A stretch of 64,000 bases of DNA from Nocardia rhamnosiphila NBRC 108938 (GTDB lineage: Bacteria; Actinomycetota; Actinomycetes; Mycobacteriales; Mycobacteriaceae): contig NZ_JOAJ01000001.1 in assembly GCF_000720425.1 (NCBI RefSeq), positions 310,001 to 374,000 on the forward strand, written 5' to 3'. A program made the position numbers and the translations under genes. Positions 8,619-16,902 of the stretch are shown here, one piece after another (positions within the stretch are counted from its first letter, which is position 1; every line of letters begins with the position of its first letter). The notes beneath the pieces are model-generated. The model was not told where the DNA came from and ran no database searches. It worked only from the letters and a program-made list of their open reading frames with translations.

Positions 8619-9272
8619 CTATACCTGCTGGGCTCGAAGGAAGACGCCGGCGCGGTCGAATTCGGCGAGTGCCTCCGAGCGGGCGGAGGCCACGTTGGCG
8701 ACTATGCGGATGTCGCGGCCGAAGCGGCTCACCACGATGGCGGTGACCTGTCCATCGATAATTTCGCTGCGCGTGCGAGCGGTGTCGACTATGTCTTCGA
8801 TGCGCGAGAGGCCGGGTACCTCGCTGGCCCTGAAGTTTTGGCTGTCCAGGTCGGCGAAGGAGGAAATCCGCACAGGACGTGGGGCACTCAGGTCGCCGAG
8901 GGTGAAGGAGTAGTCGTCCATCACGCGGGACGGACCGGGCGGCCGGACACGCAGGCGGACAGTGGGTTCGCGGGCGGTGAAGTCGCTTTCGGCGAGGAAG
9001 TCGGTCACCTGGGCGGGCTGGTTGTTCACGACCAGCCGGAACTGGGTCGAGTTCGGTGCGCTGAGGAGGATGACGTTCAGCTCCGGGTCGCTTGCGTCGA
9101 TGCGCTGGGCCAGCGCGGCGATCGCGGCCTGCGGCAGGGCGCTCACCAACCCGCCGCCGCGTGTCCGGATCCGGTCCTCGAAATCTGCGCGGTCCACGGC
9201 ACCGATACATCCGCTGGTACTGCTGAGCACGGCCAGGCACAGCAGGACACGGAACCAATTGCCACGGTGCAT
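8619..9272 (-). CDS. Lipoprotein of unknown function
   Basis: This 217-residue protein starts with a lipoprotein signal: hydrophobic VLLCLAVLSS, then TSGC with the acylated cysteine at residue 22. The mature part is mixed alpha/beta with repeated short strands (LNVILLSAPNSTQFRLVV, PTVRLRVRPPG, TAIVVSRFGRDIRIVANVASA). It has no enzyme motif that could be recognised. It is the first gene of a two-gene unit with the membrane protein just downstream. ATG at 9272 places the lipobox at the expected distance. Confidence 0.7.
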   Translation of the reverse strand: MHRGNWFRVLLCLAVLSSTSGCIGAVDRADFEDRIRTRGGGLVSALPQAAIAALAQRIDASDPELNVILLSAPNSTQFRLVVNNQPAQVTDFLAESDFTAREPTVRLRVRPPGPSRVMDDYSFTLGDLSAPRPVRISSFADLDSQNFRASEVPGLSRIEDIVDTARTRSEIIDGQVTAIVVSRFGRDIRIVANVASARSEALAEFDRAGVFLRAQQV

Positions 9273-9329
9273 GCCCCGAATGCTATGCGTTGGGAACCGA
9301 TTGCGTAGGTCACCCCTCGAACGAATCTG

Positions 9330-9527
9330 CTACTGAATCCGGTTGGTCGGATCTGCGGAGCAAGCGAAACTGTCGCAGTTTTCATTGAAGGCGGGGTGGT
9401 TCGCGAGCGTGGCCAAGACGGTGTGTGCTTGCTCGGTGTCGCGGTAACGGGCGAGTCCGGGGCGAATGCTCGCCACGCTGTATCGGGCTTCAGGCCGGTG
9501 AGTGATGTAGAGGCGGCGGTCGGTCGT
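9330..9527 (-). pseudogene. Open fragment without start
   Basis: An open minus-strand frame of 65 codons ends at TAG 9330. It reads like coding sequence (RLYITHRPEARYSVASI, then GLARYRDTEQAHTVLATLANHP) and has few arginine/serine artefacts. A stop lies directly upstream and there is no start before GTG at about codon 18. It is probably the C-terminal end of a lost gene. The family was not recognised. Confidence 0.3.
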
Positions 9528-9792
9528 TCATGAAGGACCGACCGCCGCGCTGTCGGCTGCGCCCGCGCCACGCGGCGATCGGCAGACGATCGAATTCCGA
9601 TCACTTCTTCCTCCGCGTCGCACGAGTCGAGTGCGGCATTGCCGCTGAACTTCCTGGGAGCACTATCGGACCGATCGCGGGCCGGCCGCCGTTCGGCACG
9701 CCACCGGGGTCCGCATTCGCGAGCGTGTCGTGCTCGCCGCCGGACAAGGCGACCCGTCGCGCGCCGTCCTTCGCCGTCTTCTCTCCTGACTC

Positions 9793-10440
9793 TTGGCCGT
9801 CGCCGGAGAGCTCGATCCGGATGTCGATCATGTGGCCGGGCTGGACAAAGCAGTCGGCAATATGGACGTCGGGCGGCACAGTGCCATCGTCGAGGCCATC
9901 GAGACCGGCAACGCCGACGCGGCCGCGGCCCGCGGTGCGGCACCATATGATCGGCGCCGCGGAAAATCTCGTCTCCTGACGGGCCGATCCGCGCTGTCGC
10001 GGACGGGCCGGCGGGGAGACCCACGAGTCCGTGCCGGCAACCGGAGCGCTGATAACGATCGTAGGGGTGAATGGTCACCGATCGGGTCACCGGGGGACAA
10101 CGACATCGTGCACCGTTAGAAGATGGGCATCGGAACGGACAAGTTTCCTCGCGGGTGGATGTGGCGCCGGGACGTGGAGGGTAGAACTCTAGAGAGGAAA
10201 GCTCCGAAATCGGCGCATGCAGCATTCCTCCGAGGAAGATCACAGATGCTTGTGCCGTTGATCCGGGTTCGTAGGCCGCGAGTGCGGCTGGTGGCCGCGG
10301 GTCGCCGCCCGGACGACAGAGCGTGCGCCGCATTCGGTCCATCCCACAGTGGTGACAGTGGTCCCTCGCAGTTCGGCATGCTCGCGGGTCCGTGGCCGAG
10401 CCCGATGACGGACAACTCGTCGGGAATAGGGCACAGCCTA
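9793..10440 (+). other. Region of possible worn gene fragments
   Basis: No intact gene is present. Two stretches resemble coding remnants. At about 9850-9950 the frame reads RHSAIVEAIETGNADAAAA, like the last helix of an FCD-type GntR regulator. At about 10170-10230 RTLERKAPKSAHAAF resembles the opening motif of DUF2252 proteins, and QFGMLAGP follows further on in the same frame. Both matches are short and unaligned, so they are only suggestions. No promoter or repeat was identified. Confidence 0.2.
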
Positions 10441-10450
10441 GGAGTACACG

Positions 10451-10969
10451 ATGAATCAGCGAATGTTCCCGGCCGTCGACGAAGCGCTGTGGCAATGCTT
10501 CGGATCCGGCGCCGGACCCTTTTCGTGGATGCACCGGGACGCCGTCGAGGAGTTGCTCGCCGATGACGGCGGTTGGCGTCTGCGACACATCCGGCTCGCG
10601 GCAACCGAGTGGGGCAGCAGCGAATCCCCGGGCCACGTCGCGGTCATCGCCGAACATGTACTGGTCACACCCGATGGACTGCTCTACGCCGCCGAACTGG
10701 GCGAGCCGGCCCGGAAGCGATCCACCCGCCGGGTACCGGCGGGGATTCGGCGGCGGGCACTGTACTACCTGGCGACGCCGCCCCGGTTGTTCGACACGAT
10801 CGTCGGCCGCGTCTCCGCGTCACCGCTGACCGCGGCGATCGCGGCGGTGGACAGTCGGCTGGGCCACGATCTCGTATTTCCGCCGCCGCTCGATACTGCA
10901 CTGCGCCGGATGCTCGATACCGACCCGGTGATGCGTCTGGACCCCACTGGAACGAGGCGGCAACCATGA
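10451..10969 (+). CDS. Protein of unknown function
   Basis: This 172-residue soluble protein from ATG at 10451 has normal composition. The N-terminal half has alternating strands (WRLRHIRLAATEW, HVAVIAEHVLVTPDGLLYAAE). An arginine-rich middle (KRSTRRVPAGIRRRALYYL) leads into an aromatic and helical C-terminal part. No signal peptide or membrane segment is seen and no family was recognised. Its stop overlaps the start of a 26-codon frame by 4 bases (ATGA), suggesting coupled translation. Confidence 0.6.
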   Translation: MNQRMFPAVDEALWQCFGSGAGPFSWMHRDAVEELLADDGGWRLRHIRLAATEWGSSESPGHVAVIAEHVLVTPDGLLYAAELGEPARKRSTRRVPAGIRRRALYYLATPPRLFDTIVGRVSASPLTAAIAAVDSRLGHDLVFPPPLDTALRRMLDTDPVMRLDPTGTRRQP

Positions 10970-11046
10970 GTGACAAGACAGCTCGTGGGGAAGAGATCGA
11001 GAAGGAGGAGGAACGTTGCGAAGAGGAGCGGCGCCGTCTCCGATAG
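10966..11046 (+). CDS. 26-residue charged peptide
   Basis: ATG at 10966 overlaps the preceding stop as ATGA. The peptide is 26 residues, almost all Glu, Arg and Lys after the first eight (EIEKEEERCEEERRRLR), with one cysteine at residue 18, and should form a single charged helix. Its second half contains GGAGGAGGAA, a strong ribosome binding site for TTG at 11016. It may therefore be a real microprotein or a coupling leader for the next frame. Confidence 0.35.
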   Translation: MSDKTARGEEIEKEEERCEEERRRLR

Positions 11047-11444
11047 TGCGTCCGATCGGCGCAGGACCGGGCATCGACGACCCGGTGCCTGGGGCCCGAA
11101 TCTCGACGATACCCGACGGATCGCCGACGTCGAGAGGGCACGGTGCGGAGGAAGCCGGCGATTCGGATCTGCCGGTCGAGGGTGCGGACATCCTCTACTG
11201 CGGAGGCGAGACGCTCGAACCAGGTCAGTTGATCGAGTTCGATAACGGTGGCGGCGAAAGGACCGCAGGCTCTGGGTGTTCGGTCCAAGTGAGGCCGGCC
11301 CCGGCACGCCGCAGCTGCGATGTCGCCGAGTGCTCACAGATCCGTCGGCTCACCGCCGGTGATTCCACCCATGGACTGCTCACGCTCCCGGCCGGTTCGG
11401 CTCGCGGCGGCTTTCCTCATCACCACCTGTATCCCGGGTCCTGA
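11016..11444 (+). CDS. Uncertain reading frame after leader peptide
   Basis: This frame of 142 codons begins with TTG at 11016, behind a GGAGGAGGAA site that lies inside the 26-residue peptide gene. The first 90 residues look plausible (acidic, with GADILYCGGETLEPGQLIEFDN), while the rest is arginine/proline-rich and resembles shadow sequence. The last 25 bases overlap the convergent gene at 11420. No family was recognised. It could be a truncated gene. Confidence 0.25.
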   Translation: MRRGAAPSPIVRPIGAGPGIDDPVPGARISTIPDGSPTSRGHGAEEAGDSDLPVEGADILYCGGETLEPGQLIEFDNGGGERTAGSGCSVQVRPAPARRSCDVAECSQIRRLTAGDSTHGLLTLPAGSARGGFPHHHLYPGS

Positions 11445-11956
11445 TAACGCCATCGAATGGTTTGATGGAGGCAGGCTCGGGGTGAGGTGTGTGATCCCTC
11501 CAGAGCGCCGGCTTCCAAACGCCGGAGGATATCGACGAGTCGGCGCTTGTATGCGAGGAGCGCGAGAATTCCGGCCCCCGCCAGCGCCAACTCCTCTGAA
11601 GGCAGTCCATCGTTCTGGGACTCGGCGAGCGAAACACACGTGCGATATGGCGCTAGATAGATGGCTGCGGCCGGAAAAGTGCGCTGCACCGCGTTCTTCA
11701 AGTCGCTACCCGCCGGCCACTGCTCGGTCGAGCCCGATGTGGGGGTGTCGAGCGTGCTGCTGCCCGGAACTGAGCAGGCGATACCGATGGTTGTTATTTC
11801 GTCGTCGCCCGCGACATCGAGTAGCAGGTTGCGGCAGACGATCCACCCGTCGAGGGGCGGTGTGGGCACGCGCACCACAAGTCCGGGGAGGTCGTTATCG
11901 GTGATGCGGGCAACCGCAATTCCGTTATCGCCGACTTCCAATGCGAGCGAGTTCAT
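11420..11956 (-). CDS. Protein with actin/ROK-like N-terminus
   Basis: This 178-residue protein starts ALEVGDNGIAVARITDNDLPGLVVRVP, a glycine-turn beta pattern like the phosphate-1 loop of ROK/ASKHA-fold proteins. ITTIGIACSVPG then occupies about residues 54-65, where the second phosphate loop would begin. The protein is much shorter than a ROK kinase (about 300 residues) and has no catalytic aspartate motif. It may be a non-enzymatic single-domain relative, as is common in Nocardia. A 13-base palindrome lies 150 bases upstream. Confidence 0.5.
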   Translation of the reverse strand: MNSLALEVGDNGIAVARITDNDLPGLVVRVPTPPLDGWIVCRNLLLDVAGDDEITTIGIACSVPGSSTLDTPTSGSTEQWPAGSDLKNAVQRTFPAAAIYLAPYRTCVSLAESQNDGLPSEELALAGAGILALLAYKRRLVDILRRLEAGALEGSHTSPRACLHQTIRWRYQDPGYRW

Positions 11957-12105
11957 TCGTTCACCGAAGGGGCTCCGAGGAGTCTTCGCCGCCGGGTGCC
12001 GATGTGCTCGGTCGTGCGACGTCGCAGCGGCACAGAATCCCAGGCGATTCGTGACCGTACTCGGAGATTGCTTCCGCTGCGGATTGCATTACGCCTCCAG
12101 AATAA

Positions 12106-12118
12106 TTACATGTTGTAA
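12106..12118. promoter_or_regulatory. Palindrome TTACA-TGT-TGTAA
   Basis: A perfect 13-base palindrome lies in an AT-rich pocket (12097-12128) upstream of the minus-strand gene ending at 11420. It has the size and symmetry of a regulator site. The regulator is unknown. Confidence 0.3.
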
Positions 12119-12397
12119 CGTATCGTAGGAGTGTCATCTCCCGGTCGTCAACCAAATGGTGCGACGATCGGGCTTCCGCTGCATTGGCGGCTACCGGCTT
12201 CGGTGCGCTCCGAGTGTCCTCGGGGAGGACAGCGATATCGCGCTCGCGCTGGTGAGCGACCCGGTTCCTACTCGGTGACCGATGTCGACCGGCTGCGACC
12301 TGCCCGCCGTTTCGATCGGCGCTGTGATCTGTTCGATGACATCATCTCGACCGGTCGGCGGCTCACGTCTCGGCCGATTGCCGGGCAATCCGGTACG

Positions 12398-13291
12398 TCA
12401 CCGATCGGCGAGTTTCGTCAGCAAGAAGTCGCGAGCGGCCGACGATGCCTGGTCGAATCGCTCGCCGTACACCGCGAAGTGGCCACCGGGGATCAGTGTG
12501 AGTTGTTTGGGTTCCAGGGCGTCGGCGTAACTCTGTAGCGCGATATCGCTGGGGGTGAGGGTGTCGCCCTCGGCGATCACCATCATTAGGGGAGTCGGGG
12601 AAACACGGCGCAGGAACGCTTCCGGTGCGTAGCCCTGGAATTTGTCCACGCTGGAGAGTGTGACTTCGTTGCGCCACGTGGGTATCTGCGGGCCGTTTGC
12701 CATCAGCCATTCGTAGACTTCGGCGCCGGGCATCGCGACCAGTTCGGTGGGGTCGTCAGAGGCGGCTTTGATCGTCTGGTGTGGTTCGCCCGCGGCGCGG
12801 GCGAACCGGTCCGCGGCGATCGCCTGGTGGACGGTCGGGAGCATGATCGAGGGTACGAGGCGGCCGAAGGTAGCCCAGCCGTTGGTCAGTGGGACCTGGG
12901 AGACGACGGCACGCACCCGGCGGTCGGTGGCCGCGACGACCAGGACATGGGCGCCGGCGTAACTGGTGCCCCAGATACCGATCCGGTCGCCGTCTATTCC
13001 GTCGAGGGTCTGTGCGTAGGTGACCGCGTCGCGGTAGCCCTCGATCTGCGCGGCCGGATCGACCTCGAAACGCGGGGTACCGTCGGAGGTGCCGAATCCG
13101 GGGTGGTCGTAGACCAGGCAGGCGAGGCCGGCGGCGCTGAATACTTCGGCGAACGGGGCGACCCATTCCTTGACGCCGGCGAAGCCGTGGGTCATCACCA
13201 CCAGCGGCACGGGATCGGTGCGGTCTTCCGGCCGGTACAGCCATCCGCGCAGGGTGACTCCGTCACTGAGGAATTCCACGTCTTCGCGCAT
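12398..13291 (-). CDS. Alpha/beta hydrolase (dienelactone hydrolase-like)
   Basis: This 297-residue alpha/beta hydrolase has the oxyanion segment VVMTHGFAGVKEW, a nucleophile elbow GIWGTSYAGAH with Ser at the centre of G-T-S-Y-A, an acid region near VIAEGDTLTP, and a final histidine in IPGGHFAVYG. The fold and the uncleaved N-terminus point to a cytoplasmic esterase or peptidase-like hydrolase of the DltE/X-Pro type. ATG at 13291, preceded by AAAGG, is preferred because the longer frame runs through the operator at 13301-13328. The TetR gene just upstream, in the same direction, probably represses it. Confidence 0.85.
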   Translation of the reverse strand: MREDVEFLSDGVTLRGWLYRPEDRTDPVPLVVMTHGFAGVKEWVAPFAEVFSAAGLACLVYDHPGFGTSDGTPRFEVDPAAQIEGYRDAVTYAQTLDGIDGDRIGIWGTSYAGAHVLVVAATDRRVRAVVSQVPLTNGWATFGRLVPSIMLPTVHQAIAADRFARAAGEPHQTIKAASDDPTELVAMPGAEVYEWLMANGPQIPTWRNEVTLSSVDKFQGYAPEAFLRRVSPTPLMMVIAEGDTLTPSDIALQSYADALEPKQLTLIPGGHFAVYGERFDQASSAARDFLLTKLADR

Positions 13292-13300
13292 CGACCAGCC

Positions 13301-13328
13301 TTTCATTACGTACCGATCCGTAATGAAA
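13301..13328. promoter_or_regulatory. 28-base operator palindrome
   Basis: TTTCATTACG (13301-13310) and CGTAATGAAA (13319-13328) are perfect 10-base arms around an 8-base centre, 10 bases upstream of the hydrolase start and 40 bases after the TetR stop. The size fits a TetR dimer site. A closely similar site is found at 14550-14577. Confidence 0.75.
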
Positions 13329-13367
13329 TGTACCCGCGCGGATATTGTGACGTCAACCATGGAGTTG

Positions 13368-13973
13368 TCAGTGCTCGGTCAGGCCCACCGCGTCGAGGGC
13401 GGAGCGCACTGTGTACTGCACGAACGTCTCGTCGATGGGCCCGAGTCCGGGTACCAGTGCGCGCATGAGCATCGGCCCGGTGATGAGGTCGCACAGCCAT
13501 TCGGGGTCGACTTCGACAGTGATCTCGCCTCGGGCGGCCGCGCGTTCGAGGATTGTTGCTGTGGACTGTCGGCGCGGCCGGAGAAACTGTTCTTGGAACC
13601 GGTGTGCGACCTCCGGTGTGCGACCGAGTTCCTCCAGTAGGCCGGGCACGGCTCGGCGCAGTACCGGGTCGTTGAACAGCTCGCGTTGGTGCTGCTGGAT
13701 CGCGAGGAGTTCGGCTTCGATGTCGCCCAGATCCTCGGCGCCGGGCTGTAGGCCGTAGCGGTCGATCAGCATGGAGACGACGAGATCGGCGCGGCAGCTG
13801 TACCGGCGATACAGCGCGGGTCTGCTGGTCCCCGCCGCATCGGCGACAGCTTGGAAGGTGAGCGCGCCGTAGCCGCGTTCGGCTATCAGGTGCGCCGCGG
13901 CTTCGAGAAGCGCACTGTCCACTCGACTGTCGCGGGGACGGCCGGTACGAGACACGGCGGAGATGTCCGGCAT
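13368..13973 (-). CDS. TetR-family regulator
   Basis: This 201-residue regulator has a standard TetR DNA-binding domain at about residues 15-65 (DSALLEAAAHLIAERGYGALTF, then VADAAGTSRPALYRRY) and a helical C-terminal ligand domain with WLCDLITGPMLMRALV near residue 165. ATG at 13973 gives the normal family length; the frame upstream of it has shadow composition. The hydrolase follows in the same direction behind the palindromic site at 13301-13328. This suggests the protein represses the hydrolase and releases on binding that enzyme's substrate or a related compound. Confidence 0.88.
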   Translation of the reverse strand: MPDISAVSRTGRPRDSRVDSALLEAAAHLIAERGYGALTFQAVADAAGTSRPALYRRYSCRADLVVSMLIDRYGLQPGAEDLGDIEAELLAIQQHQRELFNDPVLRRAVPGLLEELGRTPEVAHRFQEQFLRPRRQSTATILERAAARGEITVEVDPEWLCDLITGPMLMRALVPGLGPIDETFVQYTVRSALDAVGLTEH

Positions 13974-14110
13974 GGTGTTCACCGTACCGAGAATGCATCT
14001 TCGGAGACCTCCTCCTCGGCACCTCGTCCCGAGTCGTCGGATGCTTCTCCGGCCGAACATCGGGCCTGCCCTGCACGAAGAGGGCACGGTGGCGGCCCGG
14101 CCATACGTGT

Positions 14111-14490
14111 TCACCTGGTCGTCGGCGGGGTGTTGCGGTTTCCGCGCGAGAGGTCGGTGGGGTCGTAGATCTGCTCGTCGTCGAGGTAGTTGGCGTAGCA
14201 GGAGTCCATCGCCGGTGATCGCAGAACTCGTGCTCGGGGGCGGACCATCCGGCAATCGTCAGGAAGGAGTGCCGGGTATTGCGGCCGTGGAAAGAGGTGG
14301 CATCCGGGCTCACCGCGGCGATCGCGCTGGCGAGATGTTCGAGGAAGATTCCGGTGAGGGCGCGGTCATGCGTCCTCCTCGGTCGAGAATCGATTCGATG
14401 ACCTCGTCACTCGGTTCGTCCAGGTAATGGCTGCGAAGGTGGTAACGAGGACGCGCTTCGTGCAGTGGGATCCGCGGTCGGTGCGGTGGG
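14111..14490 (-). pseudogene. BBE-type FAD-linked oxidase remnant
   Basis: Pieces of the C-terminal part of a berberine-bridge-type FAD oxidase appear in order on the minus strand but in different frames. The first is RSHYLDEPSDEVIESILDR (about 14380-14440), then FLEHLASAIAAVSPDATSFHGR and HSFLTIAGWSAP, then YANYLDDEQ joined directly to IYDPTDLSRGNRNTPP at the end. About 20 residues that normally separate the last two are missing, and the FAD-binding N-terminal half (about 300 residues) is gone. This is a decayed gene. It lies between the TetR gene and a second operator copy. Confidence 0.7.
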
Positions 14491-14549
14491 CCGGACGTAC
14501 ACGTACCACCGATTCCGCTGTGGTTGACGTCACATTGCCGGTGAGTTAC

Positions 14550-14577
14550 TTTCATTACAAGTCGAAATGTAATTGAA
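14550..14577. promoter_or_regulatory. Second copy of TetR-type operator
   Basis: TTTCATTACA, an 8-base centre, then TGTAATTGAA: the same arrangement as at 13301-13328, with one extra T in the right arm. The flanks also match the first site when read in the opposite direction (GTGACGTCAACCA and GAATTCCAC). The promoter and operator block was therefore duplicated in inverted orientation. It should still bind the neighbouring TetR protein. Confidence 0.65.
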
Positions 14578-14586
14578 GGTGGGTCC

Positions 14587-14652
14587 ATGTGTGACGAGGT
14601 GGAATTCTTCAGCGGCAGAGTTGCGCTTCGGGGAGGGGCGAGTGCGCGATGA
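14587..14652 (+). pseudogene. Start of a second hydrolase copy
   Basis: ATG at 14587 opens a 21-codon frame, MCDEVEFFSGRVALRG and a short tail, before TGA. This aligns with the N-terminus of the intact hydrolase (MREDVEFLSDGVTLRG) and sits the same short distance from the operator. Nothing beyond these codons resembles the hydrolase. It is the 5' stub of an inverted duplicate or of a lost paralogue. Confidence 0.65.
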
Positions 14653-14921
14653 GCAGACGACCCAATCCGGGACGGCGAGGTGGCGGACGCACACGTTCCG
14701 TCGGCGCGGCGACCGGGCTGACACTGCACGACCTGCAGATTGTCAGTCGCGTGCTCGGGTTCCGAAGTGTCGAGGATCTGGTCGGCAGTGAGCTGTGGCT
14801 CGGCACGTCCGGTAATCGGCCATCGAAGGCCAGCGCATCCATTCCGCCGACTCGACCTGAGCCGTTGCCATCGGCGATCGAGGGCTGGCTGTCCAGGCAG
14901 AGGCAAGGGTCCGCATCATGA
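14649..14921 (+). CDS. Uncertain small reading frame
   Basis: ATG at 14649 overlaps the stop of the hydrolase stub (ATGA). The 90-residue product has an arginine-rich start, then TGLTLHDLQIVSRVLGFRSVEDLVGSE, which could be a helix-turn-helix unit, and a serine/proline tail. No family was recognised and no independent ribosome site is seen. It may be a gene fragment. Confidence 0.25.
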   Translation: MSRRPNPGRRGGGRTRSVGAATGLTLHDLQIVSRVLGFRSVEDLVGSELWLGTSGNRPSKASASIPPTRPEPLPSAIEGWLSRQRQGSAS

Positions 14922-15835
14922 TCACGACATCTGCCGGCGCCCTGTGACGTCACTGCGGTGATCCCGATGCGGGCGATCATCTGTTCTACGCTGCCCACCT
15001 GTCCTTCAGTGGCGGTTCGGTAATCGCGAAGTTGGCGTAGCCGGGTTTCTCAGCGCGCGTCCAGTTGCTTGAACATCAACGTTTCGGCGAACCCCGGGTC
15101 GGAGCGCAGCTATCCGTCTCATATCCTTGCCCGGTTGCCTTCTGAGGCGAAATGTCACCTGACGAAAATGTCCCGCGGTGCGTGCGCCAGCACCGGTCTA
15201 TGTCGATGCGCTGGTGGGGAATGGATTCGAGGGTGAGGGCCCGGGCTGTAGGCCGAGGATAGTCGCCTGTTTCCGGCCGACGATAGGCCGGAGGGGGCTG
15301 ACTGGTTAACCCCCTCCGGCCCCAGCGAACTAGCCCTTCATGAATCGGATAAACACTCGATAGCCGCCATCGCGGGTGGGGCCCGGGAAGCAAGAAGCCG
15401 GCGCCGCGGCGGGCTTGCGGCGCTGTCCTGGTTGGATCTGCTGCTGATGGTGGTTTTCTTCGCGGGCGGTGTCGCCGGGAAGGTCTTTTTCGCCATGGGG
15501 TCGGTGGTGAGCCCCGGTCGACCAGGTCCGCGAGTACGCGGCGGTAGATCACTGCCCGGGGCGTAATCGAGGAAGGTGGCCAGGTCTGCGGCGAGAGTTT
15601 CGGCCCCGTCCGGCGAGTCCGCCCGGCCTGGTTGTCGAGGCGTGATTCGCCCGCTCGGGGTCACCGGGCGAGGGGAGTTCCTTGCGCTCTACCACAGCGT
15701 CGAGGAGGCGCTACAGGCCTGAACAGGGTATCTGCGGCCACCGGCCTGGCCCCCTGCTTTGTTCGGCTTTGCGCAGGTCGCGCGATCGGCTGCTCGGGGC
15801 AGTGGCAATACTGGGGTGGTGATCGAGGAGGCTCT
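14922..15835. other. Long stretch without a supported gene
   Basis: These 914 bases have no frame with convincing protein character on either strand. The longest frames (15076-15552 and 15338-15664, both minus) are proline/arginine-rich shadows, although LAADLATFLDYAPG in the latter looks natural. A strong hairpin occurs at 15286-15321. The last 60 bases should contain the promoter of the PAS-ANTAR gene. Confidence 0.4.
15286..15321. terminator. Strong GC hairpin
   Basis: GGCCGGAGGGGG (15286-15297) pairs perfectly with CCCCCTCCGGCC (15310-15321) around a 12-base loop containing GGTTAA. There is no T-run. It may terminate transcription in either direction within an otherwise gene-free stretch. 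Confidence 0.5.
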
Positions 15836-16477
15836 ATGACCGACCAGCCGAACCCCAGCCCTGCACTGCAGCGTGTGGGGGGTTTCTGGTTCTATGCCGA
15901 CGGACAGCGCTGGGAGTGGTCCGACGAAGTCGCTGCCCTGCACGGCTACAGCCCCGGCGAGGTCGAAATGACCGTCGAGCTACTGCTGAAACATAAACAC
16001 CCCGATGACCGGGACCAGGTCGCCGACCTGCTGTCGGCGGTCGTGGAGGCCGGCCGGCCCTACTGTTCCCGGCACCGCATCATCGATGCCGACGGCGCCG
16101 AGCACCATATTCTGGTGGTGAGCGATCAGATGCGGGACGGGTCCGGCGCCTCGATCGGCACCATGGGCTTCTACATCGATGTCTCCGACACCGCGGCCAG
16201 TATCCGCGCCCAGGTGATCGACGAGGCGATGCCCGAGATCGTGGAAGCACGGTCGGTGATCGAACAGGCCAAGGGTGCGGTGATGGTGATGTATGCGATC
16301 CCGGCCGAGAAAGCATTCGATGTGCTGGTGTGGCGGTCGCAGGAAACCAACACCAAGCTGCGGGTACTGGCCGAGAATCTCGTTACCGGCCTCACCGAGT
16401 TCGGTGGCGTGGCGGTGCAGACCCGCACCCGCTTCGACCACCTGCTGCTCACCGCGCACGAACACCGGACACGCTGA
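15836..16477 (+). CDS. PAS-ANTAR RNA-binding regulator
   Basis: This 213-residue protein has an N-terminal PAS domain (about residues 10-120: WSDEVAALHGYSPGEVEM, KHKHPDDRDQV, IDADGAEHHILVVSDQ) and a C-terminal ANTAR domain (about 140-195: RSVIEQAKGAVMVMYAIPAEKAFDVLVWRSQETNTKLRVLAENL, given here as key segments). ANTAR domains bind paired RNA hairpins and prevent transcription termination; the PAS domain would sense a small molecule, redox state or light. ATG at 15836 has a GAGGAGG site. Its RNA targets are not apparent in the window. This architecture is common and often multi-copy in Mycobacterium and Nocardia. Confidence 0.9.
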   Translation: MTDQPNPSPALQRVGGFWFYADGQRWEWSDEVAALHGYSPGEVEMTVELLLKHKHPDDRDQVADLLSAVVEAGRPYCSRHRIIDADGAEHHILVVSDQMRDGSGASIGTMGFYIDVSDTAASIRAQVIDEAMPEIVEARSVIEQAKGAVMVMYAIPAEKAFDVLVWRSQETNTKLRVLAENLVTGLTEFGGVAVQTRTRFDHLLLTAHEHRTR

Positions 16478-16638
16478 TACACCGGGCCGCGTAAGAACCG
16501 GTATTCACCGCTCCAAGCGGGGGCTGGGATCGGTTCAGGTGAGGTTGCCCGAATGGTGGTTGGACATGCAACTCCGCGCTTGGTCGGAGTGAGCCGGTAG
16601 GTCTACCCGATGAGGGGCGACGCGCGGAAGGCTTGGCC

Positions 16639-16902
16639 ATGGCTCGATACACAGCGCTATCGACACCGATATCGGCCCGATCCGGGCCGTCACGGGTCGC
16701 GGTATCCCGCTCGCGCAGCAGAGATTCCTGGCCGGCGACCACCGACCGGGGCACCCTGGCCCTGGCCTTCATCACCACAATGTTGCTGGCCGGTGCGGTC
16801 GCTGGTATATCGCACTCTGCGGTATCCGTGATCAGGTCCGTCGCCCTGATCACCGCGGGTATAGCCGTGACGCTGGTCATCCTGCGGCCATCCTGCTGCT
16901 GA
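16639..16902 (+). CDS. Small membrane protein (tentative)
   Basis: ATG at 16639 has GGAAGG seven bases upstream. The 87-residue product has a basic N-terminus and two hydrophobic segments (LALAFITTMLLAGAVAGI and VALITAGIAVTLVIL). It ends in two cysteines. No family was recognised; the basic, serine-rich first 35 residues weaken the case, although the hydrophobic part is hard to explain as shadow. Confidence 0.35.
   Translation: MARYTALSTPISARSGPSRVAVSRSRSRDSWPATTDRGTLALAFITTMLLAGAVAGISHSAVSVIRSVALITAGIAVTLVILRPSCC

Noticed and set aside
9143..10657. A 504-codon minus-strand frame.
   Set aside because: It runs antisense to the 10451 gene and through the lipoprotein gene in a shifted frame, with shadow composition throughout.
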